In this document: in pieces, positions 54,889 to 64,000 of the stretch | How the letters are laid out: each line of letters opens with the position of its first letter | Numbering within the stretch: the stretch's first letter is position 1 | Source of the DNA: Isoetes taiwanensis | Lineage: Eukaryota; Streptophyta; Lycopodiopsida; Isoetales; Isoetaceae | DNA length: 64,000 nt | Assembly (NCBI GenBank): GCA_021234155.1 | Contig: JAJEKV010000422.1 | Span: 124,001 to 188,000 of the forward strand | Direction of reading: 5' to 3' | The notes under the pieces: model-generated | Told to the model about the DNA's origin: nothing | The model's input: only the letters and a program-made list of their open reading frames with translations | Databases searched by the model: none | Made by a program: the position numbers and the translations under genes

Positions 54889-56418
54889 CCCGTATCCTGA
54901 CCAGATCATACACGCTCGGCAACAGTGGAAAGCATTGGGTTGTCCTCAGCGTCCTAAAGGAAACAGGGCCCCCTCCGATGAAGACGAGAAGAAGAAGAGA
55001 ACACCAAGAAAGGGCAGGGAATCTCTATCAGACCAATATGACCTCATTCTTAGCACTGAGGCGGTCTGGGAGAAATGGACTGAAATATGGGCTCAATGGA
55101 CAAGAGGCAAGCTGAAGGACAACAATGGAGAATTGCCAACCAGGCCGGACCCAAAGTTGTTCGACAAGCAATTCATGAAAAGGATACAGGGCCTGACGGA
55201 CAAGGAAACGCTTGATCTACAGGGCAGAATCCTGGATGGAACAATCCTGCTAAGGAAAAGTAGAAGTCCAAAAATGCAGGACGCAAAGGATTACGCCACA
55301 ATCCTAAAGAGACGGCGTGCATTGGAAGAAGGCATCACAGAGTTTTGCAATGTTGCCTCCAATGCATGCCATGATTTTGAGTATTATAAGAAGAAGGCTG
55401 CGCTTGATGAGGAAGACATGAAGGAGTTGAACCGTCTATGTCAACCCTACATCAACACCAAGCTAAAGCGTAACGTCAAAACCATCCCCTTCCCTGAACG
55501 TGCTATGGCAATTCTGAAGAGGAAGCTTGGATTCGGGGTGGTCCCATTTAAGACAGCTCCCCTCCATTCCTGGTAACCTTGGGACACAAGGGGTTTGGTG
55601 GTCTGGAACTGGCACCTGGGCCCGTGGCACTATTTGCCATGAATATGATCGAAGACCCCACCCTATTTTATGAAAAAAGCCGACATTGAGCAAAGGGTAC
55701 AAGGCGGTTCCGGACATGACCGAATTTGGATACTGGGTTTCCTTATCTTTTGCATGCGGGCAATCGACAACCTTTGTGGCACAATGGGCAGCTGATATTA
55801 ACTTCACCAAAGAAGATCTTATATTCCATATACTTAACCTGGAACATGAGTGTAGACTTGGCACAAGGCACCAAGTTTTGCCAATGTAGTTTTGGTTTTG
55901 GTTTCAAGATCGGTACTGCAGACTGACAAGTGGTGGTCTAGCGAACACCACTATCTCGACAAGTTCATGATTTCTCAAGAGCAGATGGAACCCTGGAAAG
56001 GCGGCAGATTTATGGAGGATGTGCCATCGATGGACAAAGTCAGCACTGATGGTGCAACATGTCCAATACATAAAATTCCTATCCGGCCAAGAGTTATCAA
56101 GTACTTCATAACCCAACTTGGTCGAGGAAGATCATATTGTATGCGAGTGGTACATGAATGGCCCATTCTCTCGGGGGCTATCTTTGATGGAATGAAACCA
56201 ATATCCATGGTTGGAAATAAGGACATGGTTGAAACCATTCGGTCATACCTGGACCTGCTTCATGAGCATTTCAAAGGGAGGAAGACAAATGGAAGCAGTA
56301 AGGACGATGATGACGAAGACAAACTTGACAGCCAGGGAGAGAAAGGTGACGGAGACGAGAATGTCCAAGGTTTAGACGACAATGCTGCCGAACTAATTCT
56401 GGAGAGTCTGAGATTGAG
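54889..56418 (+). pseudogene. Middle exons of the decayed gene, unknown family
   Basis: The frame 54869-55576 gives a basic, protein-like sequence (KGNRAPSDEDEKKKRTPRKG, then VWEKWTEIWAQWTRGKL). After a frame change at about 55560 it continues as TLGHKGFGGLELAPGPVALF, and after another at about 55670 as KGYKAVPDMTEFGYWVSLSF. The frame at 55892-56422 completes it with HHYLDKFMISQEQMEPWKGG and an acidic tail (SSKDDDDEDKLDSQGEKGDG). At least three small frameshifts occur. The last exon ends at a clear donor site, LR|gtgagt, at 56418/56419. No domain is recognised. Confidence 0.5.
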
Positions 56419-56548
56419 GTGAGTTCACTTTGCTCTCGGAGTGTTTCTCGACTCGCGAGTCGAGAAACCCTCCGAGTATTTAGCTTTTTTTTTTCTCGAC
56501 TCGTGAGTCGAGAAAACGTTTCCTATCTGACGTCTTTCATCATTCCAG
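56419..56548 (+). other. 130-bp intron containing two palindromes
   Basis: GTGAGT at 56419 and TTCCAG ending at 56548 are consensus splice sites. Removing the interval joins TTG AG + G GAC ATC in frame (phase 2), giving L-R-D-I-D. Two palindrome copies (56443-56468 and 56491-56516) make up about 40 percent of the intron, separated by a T run that could serve as the polypyrimidine tract. Confidence 0.75.
56443..56516. repeat. Two palindromes inside the intron
   Basis: GTTTCTCGACTCGCGAGTCG plus AGAAAC (26 bp, perfect) at 56443-56468, and TTTTCTCGACTCGTGAGTCG plus AGAAAA at 56491-56516 with one central mismatch. The arms differ from those of other copies but always stay complementary to each other. 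Confidence 0.92.
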
Positions 56549-57408
56549 GGACATCGATCGCAACGAATCGGGATCATTGACAATATCACACGAATCTGCT
56601 GGCAGTTCACATCATGTGGAGGATACTGGACCCAAGAAAGGCAGTCAAGAGCAAGACAGTGCGGGCAGCAAGAAAGGACCTGAAAAAAATAATGATCCCG
56701 CATATGGATCCCGATCTATCAGAAATTTGGTCAGAGCCAAACTCTAACTGGGATCCAGCGGGTCCCACCAAGCTTATAATATTTGACATCAATGGAGTAT
56801 TAGCTGCAATATACCACGATAAAGACGTCCCTGAGCTTAACACCTCACAGATCCCGACAATAACGGGGTCTAAAATCGTGTATCCTCGACCTAAAGCAAA
56901 GGAGATTATTGAGTGGTGCGTGGAACGGGGATTCCAAGTGGCCATATGGTCTTGTATGGCAAAGAAAAATATTATCAATGTCCTTGGTGTTCTCGGCCTT
57001 CCAGTTTTGATGTTCAAGTTTGTTTGGGGAAACGAACGGGTCGAGCATGTGTCAGGCCTCGATCCAGCCATCACAAAGGGGAAGCCTATTATGGTGAAAA
57101 GGCTGGACAGGGTTTATGAAGCATACTAGGACTTTAACAAACACAACACGCTGATCATAGACGACTCCGCCTACAAGTGCTATCATAACTCGCACAATAC
57201 AATCATTGCCAAGAGTTATTGACCAGAAGAGTATGAAACGGATAGGTGGTTGTCTTTCAATCTCGTTCCTGTCTTGGCGGAATCCCTGTTTGCCATACTT
57301 GTGGCCGATGTGATTAGGAACTATCCGAACCTCAAGGAGGTCGATCCAGAGAGCAGCGCGATCATGAAAGCTATGGACGACAAATATTTTGGTGAACAAG
57401 AAGAGTGA
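56549..57408 (+). pseudogene. FCP1/NIF-like HAD phosphatase domain, interrupted
   Basis: After a short acidic/basic linker, a frame from about 56614 reads as an FCP1-homology domain of the plant NIF-like family. Landmarks are the nucleophile motif LIIFDINGVLAA, the segment IIEWCVERGFQVAIWSCMAK, a lysine in GKPIMVKRLDRVY and the motif LIIDDSAYK. FCP1-type enzymes dephosphorylate proteins such as the RNA polymerase II tail, using D-x-D-G-T. Here the second aspartate is asparagine (D-I-N-G-V), as in some plant relatives, so catalysis is doubtful. In-frame stops at 57127-57129 (TAG) and 57220-57222 (TGA), plus a frameshift before the domain, show decay. The natural stop is at 57406-57408. Confidence 0.72.
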
Positions 57409-57510
57409 CCTCTGCTTTCAGATAGTCGAATTGTGTGAATCTTGTAAAGAAACGTGAAGAAATGTACTATATTTTGTAATGAATATACTTGTACATTGAG
57501 TTTTCGCTGG

Positions 57511-57747
57511 CTTTCTCGACTCGCGAGTCGAGAAAGGCATGCTTGTCCTATTGATGAAACCATTTGTATGTTTGTTTGTGTGACTGGATGCGGCCATATT
57601 CTGTAATGATAATGGTTGTACATTGGGTTTCCTGGGCTTTTCTCGACTTGCGAGTCGAGAAAGGCACTGCTTGTCTCGTTGACGTCTCGTTGAGAATGGT
57701 TGTACTTTGACTCTTCTGGGCCTTTCTCGACTCGCGAGACGAGAAAG
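57511..57747. repeat. Three palindromes in imperfect repeats after the stop
   Basis: Copies at 57511-57536, 57637-57663 and 57722-57747 follow the phrase gtac(a/t)ttg...(c)tgg(g)c and precede ggcac/tgcttg. The repeat unit therefore includes flanking sequence. The last copy has a one-base change in the right arm (gagacgag). Confidence 0.9.
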
Positions 57748-57879
57748 GCACTACTTGCCACGTGATTGGATGCAGTTATATGGAATGAATGTTCTCTATT
57801 GTATTTTGAATTCACCATTCTTTTCTTCGTTTTGACTAATGATACCGTAATTGTTAATCATACTCTCCTTGCTCCAGGT

Positions 57880-58386
57880 GGTTCAGGCACTAATCCCGCA
57901 GCAGCACAGATCCCGTTCAGGCATCACAGAGACCGCTCAAGGCGGCACATATCCCGCTCAAGGCGGCAGAGATACCGTTCTGGCACAGATCCCGCTCACG
58001 CTACACTCTTACCCGGCCTTTGGGATAAGGTTGCTCGTGAATGCAGAGGCCATGCACACGCTCGGGATAAAGAAGAGGGGAAGAAATTTGAGACAGTCCA
58101 GAAAGCTCAAAGCATCTTGCAAGCATTGCATAACATCCACAGAGGTTGGGGAAGGAGCATATTCGATGAAAAGCTGCGGGAGGAGAGTGGAGAAGTCGGG
58201 TGGACAGGTCAGCCGGTGGCTCCCGAGGCGCCTCCTCGTGAGGCATTCCACACTCTTCAGGTTGCCCCCAAGGCTTACAGACGGCATGAAGAAGCCCCGC
58301 AAGTTAATCCCCTAAGGTGGACCACCTACCACGATGATGTAACTGTAGTGACAGCAAGACCGCCATGGTCTCTGCGTCCGATGTAA
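57880..58386 (+). CDS. Possible terminal exon, SR-like then unknown
   Basis: A tgctccag acceptor at about 57872-57879 precedes an open frame to a stop at 58384-58386. The first part is rich in arginine and serine from ccgctc/aggcggc repeats (HHRDRSRRHISRSRRQRYRS). The rest is unique sequence (FETVQKAQSILQALHNIHRG, then RWTTYHDDVTVVTARPPWSL). An AATAAA-like signal lies about 25 bp after the stop. It may be the last exon of an isoform of the preceding gene or part of a separate gene. The family is not recognised. Confidence 0.4.
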   Translation, partial: GSGTNPAAAQIPFRHHRDRSRRHISRSRRQRYRSGTDPAHATLLPGLWDKVARECRGHAHARDKEEGKKFETVQKAQSILQALHNIHRGWGRSIFDEKLREESGEVGWTGQPVAPEAPPREAFHTLQVAPKAYRRHEEAPQVNPLRWTTYHDDVTVVTARPPWSLRPM

Positions 58387-61300
58387 AATACGTTGTACCT
58401 ATTCAATTTATTAATAAAAATTCTTTTTCAACTAGAACTTCCTCTTTACTGAATCTTTAATGAATTTTGTTTGAGTTGTATTGTTCTTGTTCTCGATTCG
58501 CTATCCGAGAAAACGGGGAGAAAGCTCGAACCCACACTAAGAGACAAATATTCGAATTATGGACAGTTTTCGAGTCGGAGCTCTACTTTTTATGTAAGAT
58601 AACAGAGTTCCGAAAAAAAGTGGGAATAGAATGAGACCCACTTTAATTAAATACGACGCTAATTCTGATAGAAATTAGGAAGCATTTTGAAGAAGTTTTG
58701 TATGAAGTATAAGTAGCAGAGTAGTAGGATGTTTAAGAAAGCCATGACTAGTCTGTAGAAGTTGGGTGATCCATTCTGGATAGAACAATAGGGATTTTGG
58801 GTGAGGGAAAATGCATGTGCTATCAGATATGGCAACCTAGTTTCACATATTGCAAGCAAGAGCGGATCATCCTCCCAGATTTCTTTGCCATAGCCCTGTT
58901 TGCGCACATGCTCTCATAAAGCCCCAATGATTCTGCAGCCCAACAAACCTGCAGATTAAGTCGGTTGTGGCAATCTGGCAGAAAAATGATAAATAGATCT
59001 AAATAATGAAAATAGAAAAAAACACGGCCTCATCTTGGTATTTCCATCTGAGTTTTCTTCTTAAAATATTTCTCTGCTTTTTTATGTGTTTGCAGGTAGT
59101 TACATATCCACAATGATAAATCCGAAAGCAAAAGAAAGCCAGGTTCTTCTATCTTTTTTTTTTATGCAATTGCATCTGAGCTTTTCATGATCTAAAGCAT
59201 GGGAAGAGAGGCCATATCCTGTATTCCTGAACTGTGCAGGCAAACTATCTCTAGAATCGGACTTTACTGAATCCATGGCTGCCCGAGTCCGTGCTACATC
59301 CGAGACACCTTTGCAGAATAACTATGCTACAGGCTGCAAGAGACATGGCAAAACATAAGACAGAAATGACCAACACAGTAATTCAAGCCTTCCAGCCCCT
59401 TTCAACAAAACCCATTCATAACCCTGAGCAAATGGCATGTTTCTACCTGCTACAAGCAGGCCTGAATATGTCGTCCTCCATAGCCAACCATGGTTATCCT
59501 TGTTCCTATGGTCCTAGTTCTAGCCTTTTCATCTGGGTAAAATAGTTTAGATTTTCAAAAATTTCAATTGTTTTTTCAAATTCCCAGTCTAGGACTTCTG
59601 CTCATTATTCGATGGATTTCCATGCTTAATCTAGTTCGTTTGAATGTCTGAGAGAAATTCTCACATTCTGAAGATATTGGCCATTCACTCTAGGTTTTAA
59701 GTTTTTTATGCTTGAATAGTCTTTGGTTTTGGGCAAACTGAAGTAGCCCAATTTCAAGCATTACAGTGGTCTATGCAATTTAGCTGAAAAGCCCTTGTTG
59801 CGCAGAGCCGGAATTGGCGAATTTGAAGCTGATTTCAAACTGCTCAATTGATCAGATGAAATGGGAAGGGATAAAAAGGCAGAAAAAGGACTTTAAACCA
59901 TGTTAAAACCTACCTGTGATTGGCCAATTTTTCCTTAAACAAGCCTTGTAGTAGGGTCATATTTTATTGCTGGGAGGCGGCTATATTCACAGATTGAATG
60001 GCGAATAGCTACACTAATGCAAACATATGCGTAGCTAGAGGGACATTTGGTCGGCCATGAATTTTGATTCACATCCACTATAAAAGTGTGAATCTGTTAA
60101 AACTAATGGAAAGTTAGAAGAATACATAATTTTAGTTTAGCATGTGGCGCCTTCCCATAAGCACAAGGTGATAAGATATTGTGGAACAACAAAAACTTTG
60201 AATGCACAAGGTGATAAGAATTTGTGGATAGATAATGCACAAGGTGGTAAGAACTTAAAAAAAAATTACGGTGCGAATTACATATTTAGCTAGAGAAAAT
60301 CCTAATTGTTGAAGAGAGAATCATTGTGAATAGAATCGTACTTTAGATTTACATAATGCAGTTTTTAACGACCTGGGTTTCTCACTATTGGCTACGACCT
60401 GGGTTTCTCACTATCGGCTTCTTTTGCCTACTCGAATGCCCTGCAAAACCCACGTTATCTGAGTCAAAATCCAAGTGAAGAGAAGAGAAATGCAAGGCCG
60501 ACGCGATAAATTTCTTATATGCATGTGTCATATTTGACTAGAAAAAATATTTATCAAGCATCAAATGCTTTAAAAAAGGCATGCAAGCCAAGGAAGTGAC
60601 ATGCAAATGCATATATAGATGCAAAAAGCACTTTAAGCATAACATAATGTAAAATCTTATACAAGGGGGCCTTGGAACTTAGTCAACGCATTTATGTAGC
60701 CATGTTATAAGCATAAAATAAAATATTATGCCTATACAAGGGAACATTTATATTGCCATGAGCTTAGGCACTTCAAGCTTAGTCATATTTGTGATATTTG
60801 ATCCAAAAAAGAATCAATGAATAGATATATACAATAAATAAATAAAAAATAGCGAAAATGCAGGGTTGGGATGAAGGTTAGGGTGGGGATGGACAAAAAA
60901 AATGAACGAAATAAATTGTCTTGATAAATCATTGCTTGTCGCGTCTGAGCTTGGCTATTTATCTCCAAAAGTATGGCAACCACTTTTTCATCTAAACATT
61001 TATGGGATTATACCAGTGGGTTCTTATGCTTAGGATAACAAATGTGTTTGCAAAGAAAATGCCATTTTTCCAAATGCCTTGTGGATAATTTTATAGAAAT
61101 TTTGATTGGATGAACACCTTGCCATTCTGCAATATGCACTTCACTATTATGGATGTCAAACAAGAGTATCTCACTCTGAACTGTTGAGCGTCAAATCCCA
61201 TAGATGCAATATAAAGTGGTTGGGGGAAGGGCCCAACCGAGCAATGTAGTGTGGTGTGTGGTCACATGTCTAGTTGGACCACAACTAGATTCTTGCGGGC

Positions 61301-61740
61301 AAACTATAACTTGAAGACTTATCCCTCAAAGGAGCTTGGCTCTGTATTTTTGACAACAATTGGAAACTACCTGCCAAGCTGCCTGATCTGTTGCTTGATA
61401 TGCATTCGTTTATGCTACATGGCTTCCAAATGCTATCCCTTGATCGTCTGCTTTTCATTTTCGAGAGGCTATTTATTGAGGAGTAGTTTGCACAGTTTAG
61501 AGACATGTATTATTACCATGGGGAGCAGTTCTTTTGGAATGGGAGGGAGATGATTCAAACAGATCCATCCGTTGTGGCTCCATGCATTTGCCCATGAATG
61601 GTCTCAAATCTTATGGTTGGCCTATCCATAATCCAACCAATGCTTCTTTGCTTGTGCAAGATGAAGTGGTCTACCTTCGCAGCTGCCTCAAAACCCCACT
61701 GGACCGTTTCATTTATTCAACATCAGCATCTATGTAAGTA
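58387..61740. other. No recognisable gene
   Basis: A degenerate relative of the palindrome (gttctcgattcgctatccgagaaaac) is at about 58490. Short tandem repeats include (gcacaaggtgataag)-type units at about 60160-60260 and a 25-bp duplication gacctgggtttctcactat at 60370-60412. Open frames (58659-58907 minus, 59291-59545 plus, 60783-60983 minus, 61251-61553 plus) show no motif. Confidence 0.5.
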
Positions 61741-61749
61741 AATACAAGG

Positions 61750-62920
61750 AGAGATGGTTACCACGTCGGCAACGCGCCATTTCACGCTCCAGACCCGCAT
61801 CGACCAGGCAGGGCCGCATGGAGCGGCACTTGGTGGATGCGGCGGCCTTTACTGCCTCTTCTTGCGCACTGGCTGATAACGGGCAGCCTTCCAGGTACTA
61901 CGGGTTCTGGATGGCATTCCGATATGGTTTCCATGTCATATCCCCGCATATGCCCGCGCCGAATCCGTGTTTGTGGCTCATGCTTGGCGAGAGCCATCGT
62001 TGCCGCCTCAAAGCCCAACTTGGCGGTCTCATCTCGATGCCACGGTAGAGCACAGCGGACTGCCACATCAGCCGGTGACCTTTACGACAAGGGGAGATGG
62101 TTGGCGTGTCGGCAACATGCAATTCCACGGGGAAGGACCAGACCGACCAAGCAAAAGGCTACGCGGAGCGGCACATGGTGGATGCGGCGGTCTTTCTTGC
62201 CTCTTCGTCTTTGAGGTGATAACAGGCGACCTTCCGGATGACTACGGCCTTGGAGGACATTGCTCATCTGGTTTTGTCTAGGGTTCTACATTTTTTCCGC
62301 CCGGCTCCGCTTTTTTGCGGCATATGACCAGGGAGCCAACATTGCCGCCTAAAGCCTAAGTTGGCGCCTCCCTCGATACCCGCGGCTGATAATGGTGCCC
62401 GACACGACGGGTCTTGGGATGGCGTGCGAGATGGTTTTTCCGCCGCCAATGCGCCCTTGTTCGCGCCCGAACGCCCGGGCGGTTCTAGGCCCGTCGCGTC
62501 GCCTCGGGTGATAACGGGGTAATTTGGTCGATAATGGGGGCTGACACATCAGCACGGGTCTTGGACGGCGTGCGAGATGGTTTCCACGCCGGCAATGCGC
62601 TTTGTCAAGGCCGGGCGACCGCCTTGACTCCAGTTCGCCGTCAAGACGCTTCGGCTGATAACGGGGCGACACATCAACACGGGTCTTGACGGCGTGTCTG
62701 GTCGGTTTCCACGTCAGCAATGCGCCCTTGTTCGCGCCGGACCACGGGCGTTTCTAGGCCCGTCAGCGACTTCCTCGGTGTCGCGGGGGTACTTTGGCGA
62801 TAGCGGGGGACTGACACATCAGCACGGGTCTTGGACAGCGTGCCGAGATGGTTTCCACGTCAGCAATGCGCCCTTGCCCGCACCGGACCGCCCGGGGCGG
62901 CTCTAGGAGGGAAACTACGG
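61750..62920. repeat. GC-rich degenerate tandem array, unit about 130-145 bp
   Basis: The phrase gagatggtttccacg(t/c)c(a/g)gcaatgcgc recurs at about 61752, 62094, 62428, 62574, 62702 and 62846. It is accompanied by tgataacggg, acatcagcacgggtcttg and gcccgggcg/ggttctaggccc. Copies are diverged and vary in length. The block is far richer in GC than its surroundings. Open frames through it on both strands are composition artefacts. Confidence 0.78.
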
Positions 62921-63856
62921 TTCGAGAAAATTCCACGAGGGAATTTCCGGCTGCCCCGCCAGATTTAGGGCGCCAGTGGCGAAGCATGGCGCCGAAGAAT
63001 GCGGCGCCGGTCGCCGAGGGAATATTCCCGACCCTTTTGTCCTTGATCAATGAGCTCTATGTAGCCAAATGTTACGGTCCAAGGGCAAGTCGCGCCTGCA
63101 GGCCTTGAAACCGGGAGTTCGCTTTGGGAATGCCATGGGGTGGCCAGGGAATGTCCCAAGCAAATATTCCGCCTAGGGGCGGCATGGGGATAATTTTTAA
63201 ATAAGGGAACTTTCGTATGTTTTGCCATTTAATTAAATTAAAAGTTTCATGCAAAAAACCACTTAACCATTGGGAATGGGGGTGTGAGGTGGCAATGCCT
63301 TATTGGATGAGGCAATTAAAAGGGCATGAACGAAAATTCCTGATCACGGCTGCTATGGCGGCCGGATCATCCTAAGATAGCCCGGATCAGGGCTAAAACT
63401 GCTCGGTTTGGGCTGCAGAAAAGGCCCACGGCCCTTTTTTGAGCTAAACCTTAGTGGCTTTATAAAAGGATGGGGAGCGATTCTGGAAGAAAGGAGTTTT
63501 GTCTTGGAAGCAAGCGGTTGGAGCAGACCGTCTTGTTTGACAGCCAGATCTTCTACTGCCAGGGCTTTCGACCCGTTGTGAATTGTTTGGGAAGCAATTC
63601 GTTCTGTTTGGAGCTACTCCAATATTGGGTAGTAATTCAAGGAGGCGTTCCGTTCTGGAAGTGTTCTCAACCGTTCTTGAGGAATACTGCTACTGCAATA
63701 TCCAGTTTGTGTGTTAGAACTGCTGAAGCTGTGCTTCAGGCTGATTCCGGGGATCAGAAAGCAATCGTGCGCGGGGAGCTCAGGGAGTTCGTGGTTGTGG
63801 GGAATTCTGGGAATTCTTGGTAGTGCGATTGTGTCTACTTTTGCAGGCGTCTGACA
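62921..63856 (+). repeat. 5' LTR (right part) of an LTR retrotransposon, left edge not fixed
   Basis: The LTR ends GTCTGACA at 63849-63856, directly before a primer-binding site. The left boundary (a TGTCAG-type start) could not be found, so the start given is only the end of the tandem array, which might itself belong to the LTR. Confidence 0.45.
63461..63468 (+). promoter_or_regulatory. TATA box of the right-edge LTR
   Basis: TATAAAAG lies about 390 bp before the LTR end, a normal distance for an LTR promoter with R and U5 downstream. Confidence 0.5.
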
Positions 63857-63859
63857 ATT

Positions 63860-63871
63860 TGGTATCAGAGC
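63860..63871 (+). promoter_or_regulatory. Primer-binding site, initiator tRNA-Met type
   Basis: TGGTATCAGAGC, an exact match to the plant consensus, three bases after the LTR end. Confidence 0.88.
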
Positions 63872-63905
63872 AAGGTCTAGGGCCTTGACTGATCCGACAC
63901 GAGAT

Positions 63906-64000
63906 ATGTCGCAGCCAATTGATGGGTTGCCAACTGTTGCTTTAACAGATGGCATAATTCTGGCGCTCCGTGATATTCATCTGGAGGACTTACCTTCGTT
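63906..64000 (+). CDS. Start of a retrotransposon gag, runs off the window
   Basis: The ATG at 63906 opens a frame (MSQPIDGLPTVALTDGIILA and on) that stays open to the window edge. Its place 35 bp after the primer-binding site makes gag the natural assignment. Only 31 codons are visible, so the family cannot be named. Confidence 0.5.
   Translation, partial: MSQPIDGLPTVALTDGIILALRDIHLEDLPS

Noticed and set aside
61782-62906. Overlapping long frames on both strands
   Set aside because: They are caused by the GC-rich tandem array, which contains few stop codons in any frame.

Overview
This window is nuclear DNA of a land plant with a large, transposon-dominated genome. The plant assignment rests on initiator-Met-type primer-binding sites (TGGTATCAGAGC), Helitrons with plant-style RepHel proteins, and fragments of a DCP5-like (LSM14/Scd6) decapping factor, a CYP94-like P450 and a plant FCP1/NIF-like phosphatase. 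I cannot place it to genus; a seed-free plant or a gymnosperm would fit the amount and decay of the repeats. No rRNA, genuine tRNA, CRISPR array or bacterial-type operon was seen. No intact conventional gene can be certified: almost every protein-like stretch carries frameshifts or stops. Some may be base-calling errors, because small indels are frequent everywhere, including between the LTRs of one element.

Layout. 1-16.5 kb holds two nested, oppositely oriented copies of one LTR-retrotransposon family. The younger minus-strand copy (572-11831) is complete, with LTRs of about 1.7 kb, a primer-binding site, a polypurine tract and a perfect CTTCT target duplication. It sits in an older plus-strand copy whose 3' LTR (14460-16493) carries a 474-bp inverted-repeat element with an 8-bp duplication. 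16.5-17.6 kb is a LINE tail. 17.6-19.6 kb has CT satellites, five perfect hairpins, a trihelix-like gene fragment and a Helitron 3' terminus. 19.9-24.7 kb is a decayed LINE cut by a younger LINE with a 24-bp target duplication. 24.9-25.7 kb is a hAT transposase remnant.

27.4-28.3 kb is an inverted-repeat-bounded insertion. 28888-32907 is a 4.0-kb element with GGGTACCTTCGCAC termini and a TAA duplication (PIF/Harbinger type) that has captured DCP5-like and CYP94-like sequence on one strand. 33.7-48.3 kb is Helitron territory: a minus-strand 3' terminus at 33668, a nearly complete but frameshifted Rep-helicase (37.1-40.9 kb), and a second lineage (43.5-47.2 kb) cut off just before the helicase Walker A motif. 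A 1.85-kb element with an 8-bp duplication and tRNA-related SINE-like copies sit between the 3' terminus and the first helicase.

51-58.4 kb is the most unusual part. A decayed multi-exon gene ending in an FCP1-like phosphatase domain is accompanied by 15 copies of a near-perfect palindrome, core TCTCGACTCGCGAGTCGAGA. All copies lie in introns, flanks or post-stop sequence and none in protein-like segments. 58.4-61.7 kb shows no recognisable gene. 61.75-62.92 kb is a GC-rich degenerate tandem array. At the right edge an LTR end, primer-binding site and gag start of another retrotransposon run out of the window.
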